Assembly (NCBI GenBank): GCA_002328035.1
Contig: DCVL01000026.1
Span: 1-64,000 of the forward strand
Length of the DNA: 64,000 nucleotides
Direction of reading: 5' to 3'
Source of the DNA: Geobacter sp. UBA2189
GTDB taxonomy: Bacteria > Desulfobacterota > Desulfuromonadia > Geobacterales > Pseudopelobacteraceae
A program made the position numbers and the translations under genes. Positions 9,006-17,174 of the stretch are shown here, in pieces (positions within the stretch are counted from its first letter, which is position 1; every line of letters begins with the position of its first letter). The notes beneath the pieces were generated by a model that was not told the DNA's origin, ran no database searches, and worked only from the letters and a program-made list of their open reading frames with translations.

Positions 9006-9737
9006 ATGAAACCAATCAACAAACTAACGTTAATCTGCCTGCTACTGCTGACCCCTGTAGTCAGCCATGCCTTTGACGTCTCCGGCACCTACTCAAGCAG
9101 CGAGGGGGTTCTGACCCTGCAGCAGAACGGTGACAGGGTTGTTGGTAGCTACCCCAACGACAATGGCGAATTAACAGGGCTCATGTTCGGCAACATCTTT
9201 GAGGGGTTCTGGATTGAAGATGGTTCTGAACGCCGCTGTACCACCCCTAAAAACGGGCGCTACCACTGGGGACGGGTCACATTTACATTTAATGGCAACG
9301 GTTTTAATGGTGTCTGGGGACATTGTGATGACAAGCCGATACGCTCCTGGGGCGGCACACGCAATTATGGTGGTGGCGGCCAGGGTTTTGCCTCTCCACC
9401 TCCGGCAGTCAATGATCCGTTTGCTATAAACAGCTATGGTCCCAATCTGGAAGGAACCTGGTCGTCATCAGAAGGGGTTATCACATTCCGACAGCAGGGC
9501 AACAGGGTGGCCGGACGCTACCCCAACGACAATGGCGAGATCGTGGGAACTCTCCACAATGACATCCTTAGCGGCTACTGGATTGAGGACATGTCTGCCG
9601 AACGATGCGCAACTCCCAAAAATGGCCGTTACTACTGGGGTAGGGTTGAACTGCGCTTTTCTGGCACCACCTTTAGCGGCAAGTATGGCCATTGCGACGG
9701 TTCACTGAAAAGCCCCTGGGGCGGCGAACGCAGATAA
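9006..9737 (+). CDS. Secreted protein with two tandem beta-rich repeats
   Basis: Exported protein of 243 residues of unknown function. Residues 1-22 are a signal peptide ending VSHAF. The mature part consists of two copies of a roughly 95-residue module (about 24-125 and 145-243), each with GTYSSSEGV or GTWSSSEGV, YPNDNGE, GFWIED or GYWIED, a Cys before TPKNGRY, WGRV, a Cys in GHCD, and a final WGG. The two conserved cysteines per module may form a disulphide. The middle linker is Gly/Pro-rich. The regularly spaced Gly, Trp and Asn suggest a small beta-barrel or ligand-binding fold. AAGGAGG precedes the ATG. I do not recognise the family. Confidence 0.75.
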   Translation: MKPINKLTLICLLLLTPVVSHAFDVSGTYSSSEGVLTLQQNGDRVVGSYPNDNGELTGLMFGNIFEGFWIEDGSERRCTTPKNGRYHWGRVTFTFNGNGFNGVWGHCDDKPIRSWGGTRNYGGGGQGFASPPPAVNDPFAINSYGPNLEGTWSSSEGVITFRQQGNRVAGRYPNDNGEIVGTLHNDILSGYWIEDMSAERCATPKNGRYYWGRVELRFSGTTFSGKYGHCDGSLKSPWGGERR

Positions 9738-10111
9738 CACTGAAGTCCGTTATACCTGCAGTTGCTTTGTCCCTGCGGATACCCCATTTTGATGCCATCT
9801 GCGGCATTTGCCATTTACCTGGTCAGGCTTCCAAGTTATTAAGTTATAACAGCAAGTTGATATCTTGGAAGCCTGAAACCATTTGTATATCTGTTATCCA
9901 CTTATCAGAATCAGCTGTATTTGACGGTTTTGTTGTATCCGATAGCATCCTTTAGAGGTTTTTCCTTTATTCTCTCCGGTATTTCATAATTTTCCATGTA
10001 AATACATGCTGTTAAAAGACCTGAAGTAAAACTTTCCTTTCGGCATACAAGTTGTAATGCATACTAAGACAATACCTTGTGATGCATTCACCAGTTTAGA
10101 AAGGAAACTTT
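9738..10111. other. Intergenic region with a 13-bp perfect inverted repeat and possible sigma-54-like site
   Basis: No gene is visible in these 374 bases. TCAGGCTTCCAAG (9823-9835) and its exact complement (9864-9876) flank a 28-base loop; no T-run follows. CATGTAAATACATG (9995-10008) is a second small palindrome. CGGCATACAAGTTGT at 10041-10055 matches the sigma-54 pattern seen elsewhere here except for the last base (GT instead of GC), 57 bases before the oleate hydratase start. Its activity is doubtful. Confidence 0.4.
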
Positions 10112-11683
10112 ATGTCAAACAGTATTAAAGCCTACCTCGTTGGCGGTGGTATCGGTTCTTTGGCCGCAGCTGCATTCATGATCCGTGACGGAAATGTTTC
10201 GGGAAGCTCTATCAGTATCCTTGAAGCCATGCCTGTTCCAGGTGGCAGTCTTGACGGCGGTGGAAATCCTCAAGAAGGCTACACCATGCGTGGTGGCCGG
10301 ATGCTGACCACGGACAATTTTGAATGCACCTGGGATCTGTTCAAATCCATTCCATCCCTGATCCATCCGGGTCGGAGCGTGTATGAAGAAACCATTGCAT
10401 TTAATGAACAGCATATTCCCCATTCTTCAGCGCGTCTGGTGGATGAAAACCGCTTCAGGGTTGATGTAACATCCATGGGATTTAGCATGGAAGACCGACT
10501 GGAGCTGATCAAGCTGATTGAGGCCGATGATGACAAACTGGGTGCAAGCTGCATTACCGACTGGTTTTCACCTGGCTTTTTCAAGACAACATTCTGGTAC
10601 ATGTGGGCCAGTACCTTTGCCTTCCAGCCCTGGCACAGCGCGATTGAGTTCAAACGGTACCTGCATCGCTTCATGCTTGAATTTTCCCGGATTGAAACCC
10701 TGGCCGGCATTAAACGGACCATTTACAACCAGTATGATTCTCTGGTGCATCCATTGTTAAGCTGGTTGCAGGCGCAAGGGGTACAGGTAGAGATGAACTG
10801 TACGGTGGAAGATTTTATCTTGAAAGCTGAAGACGAAAAAATTGTCGTTACCGGTCTGCACTGCAATCGCAATGGTACGCATGAGACAATTAACGTTGCC
10901 GATGGTGATCTGGTGTTTTTTCAAAACGGATCAATGACAGATGCTTCCAGCTACGGTTCAATGACCCACCCACCTGAACACCGCACCAAGCAGGATAGCG
11001 GTGGCTGGAAATTGTGGGAAAAACTGGCCACAACGCACCCTGATTTTGGCAACCCGACAGCCTTCAATAACAGCATTCCCGAATCGTATTGGCATTCTTT
11101 TACCGTTACCCTGAAAGACACAGTTTTCTTTGATGCCATGGAAAAATTTACCGGTAATATCGCTGGTACCGGCGGCTTGGTAACCTTTAAGGACTCCAAC
11201 TGGTTTATGTCGGTGGTGCTTGCCCATCAGCCACATTTTGCCAATCAGCCTGTAGGGGTACAGGTATTCTGGGGCTATGCACTGCACCCGGATCGCATCG
11301 GTAATTTTGTTGCCAAGTCAATGGCAGATTGCAGCGGTGCAGAAATCCTGCAGGAACTTTGCGGACATCTGAATTTTGATCTGGAAATAATGACAACCGC
11401 TATCTGCATTCCTTGTCGTATGCCGTACATCACCAGCATGTTCATGCCACGGGCTACAGGCGATCGACCACTTCCCGTACCCAAAAATTCTAAAAACCTG
11501 GCCTTTATCAGCCAGTTTGTCGAGATCCCTGATGATGTGGTTTTTACGGTTGAGTATTCAGTCAGGGCAGCCCAGACGGCAGTCTACACGCTTTTGAAGA
11601 TTAATCGAGAAGTGCCACCTGTTCACCGGCACGACAAATCACTGAAGGTGACGTTGGATGCGGTGATAAAAGCCTTCAAGTAA
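10112..11683 (+). CDS. ohyA: Oleate hydratase (myosin-cross-reactive antigen family)
   Basis: FAD-dependent fatty acid hydratase of 523 residues that adds water to the cis-9 double bond of oleate or related acids to give 10-hydroxy acids. The N-terminal dinucleotide fold is VGGGIGSLAAAAFMIRDG, followed by the family-typical ILEAMPVPGGSLDGGG and YTMRGGRM flavin-contacting loops; length is close to the usual 520-600. The protein is cytosolic or peripheral. It stands alone, with AAAGGAAA ahead of the ATG. In other bacteria it detoxifies unsaturated fatty acids. A sigma-54-like site lies upstream (see 9738-10111). Confidence 0.93.
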   Translation: MSNSIKAYLVGGGIGSLAAAAFMIRDGNVSGSSISILEAMPVPGGSLDGGGNPQEGYTMRGGRMLTTDNFECTWDLFKSIPSLIHPGRSVYEETIAFNEQHIPHSSARLVDENRFRVDVTSMGFSMEDRLELIKLIEADDDKLGASCITDWFSPGFFKTTFWYMWASTFAFQPWHSAIEFKRYLHRFMLEFSRIETLAGIKRTIYNQYDSLVHPLLSWLQAQGVQVEMNCTVEDFILKAEDEKIVVTGLHCNRNGTHETINVADGDLVFFQNGSMTDASSYGSMTHPPEHRTKQDSGGWKLWEKLATTHPDFGNPTAFNNSIPESYWHSFTVTLKDTVFFDAMEKFTGNIAGTGGLVTFKDSNWFMSVVLAHQPHFANQPVGVQVFWGYALHPDRIGNFVAKSMADCSGAEILQELCGHLNFDLEIMTTAICIPCRMPYITSMFMPRATGDRPLPVPKNSKNLAFISQFVEIPDDVVFTVEYSVRAAQTAVYTLLKINREVPPVHRHDKSLKVTLDAVIKAFK

Positions 11684-11715
11684 GAAGTGAACCCACCAGG
11701 AAAAACACCACCGTG

Positions 11716-11762
11716 CTTAGGGTGCGTTCTTGTGGTTATGGATCATAAGAACTTGCCTTAAG
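11716..11762 (+). repeat. Imperfect long hairpin between oleate hydratase and lipoprotein genes
   Basis: CTTAGGGTGCGTTCTTGTGG (11716-11735) pairs imperfectly with the segment 11742-11762, 16 of 20 positions plus G-T pairs. It lies 33 bases after the oleate hydratase stop. No T-run follows, so it is at best a weak terminator. Confidence 0.35.
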
Positions 11763-11809
11763 CGTAAAACAACCGCTCGCTGATAGACCGGTTTAAGAGG
11801 ATATTTCCC

Positions 11810-11995
11810 ATGAAGAAGATCATAAAAAATGTTTTTACCGTACTGATGTTAGGCATTCTGATAGCCGGAGTATTTGGCTGTGAGAAAAATCAGGGTCCGA
11901 TGGAACGTGCTGGAGAGAAAATTGATAAGGCAACAGAAAAAGCCGGAGATTCAATCAAAAAAACCGGTGAAAAGATCAAGGATGCAGCTCATTGA
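11810..11995 (+). CDS. Small lipoprotein with amphipathic helix
   Basis: Lipoprotein of 61 residues. Residues 1-23 are a lipoprotein signal with lipobox AGVFGC; the mature 38 residues are highly charged with a repeated pattern (AGEKIDKATEKAGDSIKKTGEKIKDAA) of about seven residues, predicted as one amphipathic helix. This resembles small stress lipoproteins such as entericidin-type peptides and YtxH/CsbD-like helices, but I cannot assign a family. AAGAGGA precedes the ATG. Confidence 0.65.
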   Translation: MKKIIKNVFTVLMLGILIAGVFGCEKNQGPMERAGEKIDKATEKAGDSIKKTGEKIKDAAH

Positions 11996-12078
11996 TACTG
12001 AAAATAACGGTTAGTAATTTTTTAAGGATGAACGGTTTGTTGTAACAAAGATCTCCGTATTGTCATTGAAATGCAATC

Positions 12079-12093
12079 CTTCATATATGGCAG
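12079..12093 (+). promoter_or_regulatory. CATATATGGCAG enhancer-like site 1
   Basis: CTTCATATATGGCAG carries one complete half of the palindrome ACTGYCATATATGRCAGT found at four other sites in the window. Its centre is about 129 bases upstream of the sigma-54 promoter at 12207, a normal distance for an activator binding site. Confidence 0.6.
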
Positions 12094-12157
12094 TTATGTT
12101 AATAGCGACGGATTTTGATTGCTGTTTTGCCTTTGCCGCATCTGCCACTTTCAATTT

Positions 12158-12213
12158 TATGCCATACAATCAATCTCTTAGACTCTCTAAGGCTGTACTG
12201 TTTGTATGGCATA
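12158..12213 (+). repeat. Nested inverted repeat overlapping the sigma-54 promoter
   Basis: TATGCCATACAA (12158-12169) is the exact complement of TTGTATGGCATA (12202-12213); inside, CTTAGA (12177-12182) pairs with TCTAAG (12186-12191). The right outer arm contains the -24 element of the promoter, so a protein bound to the repeat would compete with RNA polymerase. Confidence 0.6.
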
Positions 12214-12221
12214 GAAGTTGC
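12207..12221 (+). promoter_or_regulatory. Sigma-54 promoter for DUF4398/OmpA operon
   Basis: TGGCATAGAAGTTGC fits the consensus TGGCAC-N5-TTGC with GG and GC separated by exactly 10 bases. Transcription would begin near 12233 and give a leader of about 88 bases. Confidence 0.75.
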
Positions 12222-12320
12222 GAACTCTCTTTTCCCACAGATGATGAAACAACATAGATTGAAAGAATCAAGGGTTGTTTTAACCGGCAACCTCATATCT
12301 GAGTACACAAGGAGGATTAA

Positions 12321-12686
12321 ATGAAACAGGTATCCAGGAACCGTATTATGCAGTTTGTTGTAGCTATTGCGGCTTGTGCCACCGTAGCAGGATGTGCAAA
12401 TGCCCCGCTGCGTACAGAGGGTTCGACGTCCAGTATTCGTGCGGCCGAGGAGGCGGGAGCAGCTCAGGTACCTCAGGCCTCGCTTCACCTGCAACTGGCC
12501 AAGGAGGAACTTGCATCTGCCAGGACTCTGTCTGGAAAAGGTGATAAGGATGAGGCCAGGTCAATGCTCTTGCGTGCTGAGGCCGATGCTGAACTAGCTA
12601 TTGTGCTCTCTCACAAGGACGCTGAGAAGGCTGAGGCCACCGCTGCTGTAGAGAGTGTGCGGCAACTCCTGAAAGACAACCAATAA
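12321..12686 (+). CDS. DUF4398-type lipoprotein
   Basis: Lipoprotein of 121 residues with lipobox ATVAGC (Cys at about 25) and a mature part that is almost entirely helical and Ala/Glu-rich (LHLQLAKEELASARTLSGKG, EARSMLLRAEADAELAIVLS), the DUF4398 pattern of a short tetratricopeptide-like hairpin. The next gene has the same domain fused to OmpA, so the two probably act together at the outer membrane. AAGGAGG lies 8 bases before the ATG. Controlled by the sigma-54 promoter at 12207 by position. Confidence 0.8.
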   Translation: MKQVSRNRIMQFVVAIAACATVAGCANAPLRTEGSTSSIRAAEEAGAAQVPQASLHLQLAKEELASARTLSGKGDKDEARSMLLRAEADAELAIVLSHKDAEKAEATAAVESVRQLLKDNQ

Positions 12687-12714
12687 GTCGACTATGACCC
12701 ACAAGGAGTATTCT

Positions 12715-13734
12715 ATGAAATCATTACAGTATCTCATCCTCTTTACCTCCGTTGCGCTTTTTGCAGGTTGTGCAACCGTACCACCAAACGAACTTGTTAA
12801 TGCTCGTTCAGCCTACCAGCGTGCGAGTCAGGGGCAGGCGCAACAGCTTGTGCCGGCAGAAGTACACAAGGCACAGCAGGCGCTTGATCAGGCTGAACAG
12901 TCCTTTCTGAAGGATCCTGAATCCTTCAAAACAAAAGATCTTGCTTATATTGCCCAGCGCAAGTCTGAGCAGGCAGAGGCGCTTGGTGCCATGGCTGCCA
13001 ACAAGACGATTAAGGAAAATGCAGATGCCGATTTTCTAAAACAGCAAACAGCTATAGTAAAACAGGGAAAAGAAGATCTGAATGCCTCTGAGAATCGTAC
13101 GGCTGCTGCACAGGCTGAGATAGCAAGGCAAGCTTTAATAGCGCAGGGTCAGAGAGATCTTAATAATGCCAATAAGCAGACTGTAGCGGCACAGGCTGAA
13201 CTTGACAAGCAAGCGGAACTTAATGCAGCCAAGTCTCTTGCAGATGCCGAGTTGCAAAGAAAACAAGGCGATATTTTGAAAGCGGAGCAGGAACTGAGAG
13301 ATTCTGAGAAGCGGACGGCTGACGCGCTTGCGGAGCTTGCTGCAGTTGTCTCTTTGAAGGAAGAAAAGCGAGGGTTGGTTGCCACACTGTCCGGAAGTGT
13401 TCTTTTCCGATCTGCTGAATCAGCTTTGTTACCCAATGCACAGGTAAAGCTTGACCAGGTAGCAAAGGCGTTGCTGGCAATTCCTGCACGTAATTTGATT
13501 GTTGAAGGGCACACTGATTCCCAGGGTTCGGATGCTTACAATCAGGGGCTTTCGCAGCGCAGAGCCGATGTGGTTCGTGAGTACCTTATACAAAAAGGTT
13601 ACCCGGCTGACCGCATCCGGGCAGAAGGCAAGGGTGAAGGTAGTCCGCTGGCACAAAACGCTTCAGCTGAGGGGCGTGCCAACAATCGTCGTGTTGAGAT
13701 AGTTATTCAGCGTGAATTAAGGGCATCCAAATAA
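12715..13734 (+). CDS. DUF4398-OmpA peptidoglycan-binding lipoprotein
   Basis: Lipoprotein of 339 residues. Lipobox FAGC near residue 18, a DUF4398 helical domain to about residue 100, then 110 residues of Ala/Gln/Glu-rich coiled coil with near-repeats (ASENRTAAAQAEIARQA, NANKQTVAAQAELDKQA), and a C-terminal OmpA domain (IVEGHTDSQG, LSQRRADVVREYL, NNRRVEI) that binds diaminopimelate of peptidoglycan. It would tether the outer membrane to the wall with a long helical spacer. The ATG at 12715 follows AAGGAG by 6 bases; the upstream in-frame ATG at 12694 lies ahead of that site and is less likely. Eight bases separate the upstream gene from 12694, so they form an operon. Confidence 0.88.
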   Translation: MKSLQYLILFTSVALFAGCATVPPNELVNARSAYQRASQGQAQQLVPAEVHKAQQALDQAEQSFLKDPESFKTKDLAYIAQRKSEQAEALGAMAANKTIKENADADFLKQQTAIVKQGKEDLNASENRTAAAQAEIARQALIAQGQRDLNNANKQTVAAQAELDKQAELNAAKSLADAELQRKQGDILKAEQELRDSEKRTADALAELAAVVSLKEEKRGLVATLSGSVLFRSAESALLPNAQVKLDQVAKALLAIPARNLIVEGHTDSQGSDAYNQGLSQRRADVVREYLIQKGYPADRIRAEGKGEGSPLAQNASAEGRANNRRVEIVIQRELRASK

Positions 13735-13751
13735 TCGATTTTGCCCTGGAT

Positions 13752-13813
13752 GTTGATATGAACCAGAGCCGCGAGGAGGTTTCGTCCAGATTCCCCTCGC
13801 GTTTCGTATCAAC
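13752..13813. repeat. Two-part inverted repeat after OmpA gene
   Basis: CGCGAGG (13770-13776) pairs with CCTCGCG (13795-13801); outside it GTTGATATGAA (13752-13762) pairs with TTCGTATCAAC (13803-13813) with one mismatch. No T-run follows. It ends 25 bases before the MFS start and could be a terminator-like or operator structure. Confidence 0.4.
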
Positions 13814-13837
13814 CTGGCATTGGAGGCCTTATCCCAA

Positions 13838-15073
13838 ATGCATGCCGTTCCGATCTCACCTGCCTATCGTTTCTACGCCCTTGGGCTCCTTCTGGCAATA
13901 AACCTGCTTAACTATATTGATCGGCAGGCACTCTTTGCCGTGTTTCCTCTGATTAAAAATGATCTGCAGCTTACTGACACCGCCCTGGGTTTTCTTGGTA
14001 GTGCCTTCATGTTCAGTTACCTGCTGATAGCTCCGCTCTTTGGCTGGCTTGGTGACCGTTACAGTCGAACCATGCTTGCTTCAGGGGGGCTGGTTGTCTG
14101 GAGTCTTGCCACTGCCCTGTCAGGTTTTGCCCCTGGCTACCGGACCCTGCTTGCTGCCCGTGCTACTGTCGGGGTTGGTGAGGCCAGTTTTGGTACGGTT
14201 TCACCGGGGCTGATTGCTGATTTCTTTCCCAAGGAGCGTCTGGGACAGATTCTGGCCTGGTTTTATGTTGCCATTCCGGTTGGCAGTGCGCTGGGGTATC
14301 TGCTTGGCGGCCTGTTGGGACAACGCTATGGCTGGCATACCGCCTTTTTGATGGTGGGGCTGCCGGGATTGCTTCTGACTGTTCCCTTGGCACTGTTACG
14401 AACACCGCCCCGTGGAGGTGAATTACCAACAGTACAGCACGAGCAGTCAGGCTACTACGGGAGTCTGTTCAGAAACCGTTCCTTTGTGTTGAACACCGTT
14501 GCCATGGCAGCCATGACCTTTGCCATCGGCGGGCTTGCTCAATGGATCCCCTCATTTTTGCACCGCAGCCACGGTCTTGATGTGGCACATGGCAACACGC
14601 TGTTCGGTGCCACCACGGTTGTGGCTGGCATTCTGGGTACCCTGGCTGGTGGCTGGTTTGGTGATCGTTGGCAAAAGAAGAGTGGCAAGGGCTATCTGCT
14701 GATCTCCGGTTGGGGATTCCTGCTCGGTACCCCCTTTGCGGTCTGGTCCATCCTTGCTCCCGGCCTTGCTGCCTGTATCTCAGCCATGTTCTGCGCTGAA
14801 TTTTTTCTCTTCCTTAACACAGGTCCGCTTAATACCGTGGTCATCAACATTACCAACCCTTCTGTCAGAGCAATGGCATTTGCACTCAACATCTTTTTTA
14901 TTCATGCCCTGGGTGACGCAATCTCCCCCACTATTCTTGGCTGGCTGTCTGACCAGTGGGGGCTGCGTAGCGCACTTCTCATTACCCCGTTTGCCATGCT
15001 GCTGGCCGGCTTGTTCTGTTTTGTCTGTAGCAGGTTTGTGGTGCAGGATATGGCGTTGGCCGAGGGTTCATGA
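13838..15073 (+). CDS. MFS transporter (Spinster-like)
   Basis: Major facilitator of 411 residues with about 12 hydrophobic segments. The loop 2-3 motif is GWLGDRYSRTML and the repeat in the second half is GGWFGDRWQKKSG, both of the G-x-x-x-D-R type. The opening NLLNYIDRQALFAVFPLIKNDL is typical of the Spinster/hexuronate-like branch, which includes sphingolipid transporters in eukaryotes; the substrate here is unknown. I prefer the ATG at 13838 (GGAGG 11 bases upstream) to an upstream TTG at 13820. Thirty-three bases separate it from the next gene. Confidence 0.82.
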   Translation: MHAVPISPAYRFYALGLLLAINLLNYIDRQALFAVFPLIKNDLQLTDTALGFLGSAFMFSYLLIAPLFGWLGDRYSRTMLASGGLVVWSLATALSGFAPGYRTLLAARATVGVGEASFGTVSPGLIADFFPKERLGQILAWFYVAIPVGSALGYLLGGLLGQRYGWHTAFLMVGLPGLLLTVPLALLRTPPRGGELPTVQHEQSGYYGSLFRNRSFVLNTVAMAAMTFAIGGLAQWIPSFLHRSHGLDVAHGNTLFGATTVVAGILGTLAGGWFGDRWQKKSGKGYLLISGWGFLLGTPFAVWSILAPGLAACISAMFCAEFFLFLNTGPLNTVVINITNPSVRAMAFALNIFFIHALGDAISPTILGWLSDQWGLRSALLITPFAMLLAGLFCFVCSRFVVQDMALAEGS

Positions 15074-15106
15074 TCATAGATTTACAGATCAATAAAGGGA
15101 ATCCAA

Positions 15107-16393
15107 ATGTTTAAACTAAAACTGTTTTGTATAGTCTGTATGCTGCTGCCGATGTCGGTTCATGCCTTGGATGAAAACTACGGCTATCCGATTAAAGGAT
15201 CCCATGAAGCAAGTATTCTCGGGACTCCGGCAGAGCTTATGCCTGAATTCCCTGCAAGTCTGCCCACTCGCCAACTGGTTCTTGATCTCTTCCCTGACAG
15301 GGAAAAACCTCCTGTTTTCTTTTATGATGAAGGGTTGCGTTGCACCTTTACCTATCAGGATAAAAAGGCTCCATTGGTATTCATTGTTGGTGGTGCAGGC
15401 GCCAGTGACCGGTCGGCAAAACTCATCACAATGACAAAGGCGCTCCATCAGGCAGGTTTTCATGTCATAACCTTGCCATCACCAACCAGTACCAATTTTA
15501 TTGTCTCTGCCTCAAGTAGCAGCATTCCAGGCGATCTGACCGAGGATGCCGCTGATCTGCACCGTGCCATGGAAGCCGCCTGGAAGCAGGTGAAGGGCGA
15601 TATTGAAGTTTCTTCGTTTAATCTCTGCGGATATAGCCTGGGCGCCAGCGAGGTCGCTTTTGTGGCCAAACTGGATGAGGATCGTCGGGTGTTTAATTTC
15701 AGAAAGGTGTTGCTAATCAACCCGCCGGTTAGTCTCTACAGCTCGGTAACGCGGATTGAGGAGTTGATGAAGCAGATCCCTGGAGGCTCAAAAAAACAAG
15801 GGGTCTTTGTTAACAGAATGTTGTCAAAGTTCAGCCGTTTTTATCGTTATGGCAATTATGTCACCATAAATGAAGATTTTCTTTATGCGATCTATACTGA
15901 AAAACTGTTCTCACATGCGGAAACTGCCGGATTAATCGCGATTAGCTACCGTATTGGAATGGCCGGCATGATCTTCTCCGCTGATGTCATGACCAACAGC
16001 GGGTATGTGGTGCCCAAGAACAGGGTCTTGCGTTATACGGATTCCCTCTTTGACTACTTTCTTGTTTCTACTCATTTAAGTTTCTTTGATTATTTTAACG
16101 AGTTTTTCTACCCATATTTCAAGAAACAGCGGCCTGGACTTACCAAACAGGAGCTGATCGATTCCCAAAGTTTGAAAAGTATCGAGGGGTATCTTAAGTC
16201 TTCTGCCAAGTTCGGTCTGATTACCAACGAGAATGACTTTATTCTTACAAAGACAGAACTTGATTACCTGCGTCAGCTTTTCGGCGAACGGGCGAGGATT
16301 TATCCAAGAGGCGGACATCTGGGTAATCTTGCATACAAAGAGAATCTGGCCTACATGGTTGCTTTTTTACAAGATAAGGAGATAATCCAATGA
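15107..16393 (+). CDS. Periplasmic alpha/beta-hydrolase-like protein
   Basis: Exported protein of 428 residues. Residues 1-20 are a signal peptide ending SVHA. An alpha/beta-hydrolase core begins at about residue 85 (PLVFIVGGAGASD, oxyanion-type loop) with the nucleophile elbow CGYSLGAS (GxSxG); a candidate acid is in LITNENDFIL and His in PRGGHLGN near the end. Its stop overlaps the start of the MlaA gene by 4 bases, so it probably acts on phospholipid or acyl ester substrates in the periplasm alongside lipid transport; that link is inference. No clear RBS stronger than AAGGGAA. Confidence 0.7.
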   Translation: MFKLKLFCIVCMLLPMSVHALDENYGYPIKGSHEASILGTPAELMPEFPASLPTRQLVLDLFPDREKPPVFFYDEGLRCTFTYQDKKAPLVFIVGGAGASDRSAKLITMTKALHQAGFHVITLPSPTSTNFIVSASSSSIPGDLTEDAADLHRAMEAAWKQVKGDIEVSSFNLCGYSLGASEVAFVAKLDEDRRVFNFRKVLLINPPVSLYSSVTRIEELMKQIPGGSKKQGVFVNRMLSKFSRFYRYGNYVTINEDFLYAIYTEKLFSHAETAGLIAISYRIGMAGMIFSADVMTNSGYVVPKNRVLRYTDSLFDYFLVSTHLSFFDYFNEFFYPYFKKQRPGLTKQELIDSQSLKSIEGYLKSSAKFGLITNENDFILTKTELDYLRQLFGERARIYPRGGHLGNLAYKENLAYMVAFLQDKEIIQ

Positions 16394-17169
16394 GGGTTTT
16401 TAAGCAACGCTCTGGACTGTTCATCCTTGTCTTGATGCTATCTCTTACCGGCTGCGCTACAACCGGTGTCAATACTGAGGCCGAGGTTCCAGCCAGGCAT
16501 TCAATCAGTGAGTTTAACGATCAGCGTTTTGCAGAGGTGGCAGATCCCTGGGAAGAGACCAACCGGAGGTTCTACCGCTTCAACTTTTATTTTGATAAAT
16601 ATCTCTTTCTGCCGGTGGTAAACGGTTATGAGTATATAACTCCTACCTTTCTCCAAGAGCGGATCTCCGGTTTTTATAACAATCTTGAAGAACTGCAGAA
16701 TTTTACCAACAGTCTTTTCCAGCTTAAGGGTGTTGAAGCGGCTTCCACACTTGGCCGTTTTGTAATCAACAGCACGGTTGGTCTTGGAGGCCTGTTTGAC
16801 CCGGCCACCAGTTTTGGCTTGGAGCGGAATAATCAGGACTTTGGCAAGACTCTTGGTTACTGGGGAGCCAGCTCTGGACCCTATCTGGTGTTGCCGCTTT
16901 TCGGGCCTTCATCAGTGCGCGATGCAGGTGGGCTTGCAGTGGACACAGCCATCAGTTACGGGGTATACAGTGCCATAGACCCATTTGCTTGCAGCGATCA
17001 CAGTTTTGCCATTGGTGCAGGCATAACAACCCTGGGGTTTATTGATACACGACATCAACAGAGTTTCCGCTATTTTGAGAGCGGTAATCCCTTTGAATAT
17101 TATCTGGTTCGTTTTTTTTATCACGAGAGGCGTGATATAGAGTCCGGCAAGCGGCTTCCCGAGGAGTGA
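16390..17169 (+). CDS. mlaA: MlaA/VacJ family outer-membrane lipoprotein
   Basis: Lipoprotein of 259 residues with lipobox LTGC (residue about 23). DPWEETNRRFYRFNFYFDKY, the segment GRFVINSTVGLGGLFD and TLGYWGASSGPYLVLPLFGPSS are the hallmarks of MlaA, which removes mislocalised phospholipid from the outer leaflet. No MlaBCDEF transporter is encoded nearby, so the partners must be elsewhere. Coupled to the upstream hydrolase by a 4-base overlap, and its stop abuts the next gene. Confidence 0.92.
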   Translation: MRVFKQRSGLFILVLMLSLTGCATTGVNTEAEVPARHSISEFNDQRFAEVADPWEETNRRFYRFNFYFDKYLFLPVVNGYEYITPTFLQERISGFYNNLEELQNFTNSLFQLKGVEAASTLGRFVINSTVGLGGLFDPATSFGLERNNQDFGKTLGYWGASSGPYLVLPLFGPSSVRDAGGLAVDTAISYGVYSAIDPFACSDHSFAIGAGITTLGFIDTRHQQSFRYFESGNPFEYYLVRFFYHERRDIESGKRLPEE

Positions 17170-17174
17170 GCACC

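Larger units (their letters stand above)
11996..12320. other. Regulatory intergenic region upstream of DUF4398/OmpA operon
   Basis: These 325 bases hold no gene. They carry the enhancer-like site at 12079-12093, a nested inverted repeat at 12158-12213 and a sigma-54 promoter at 12207-12221, listed separately. Confidence 0.7.
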
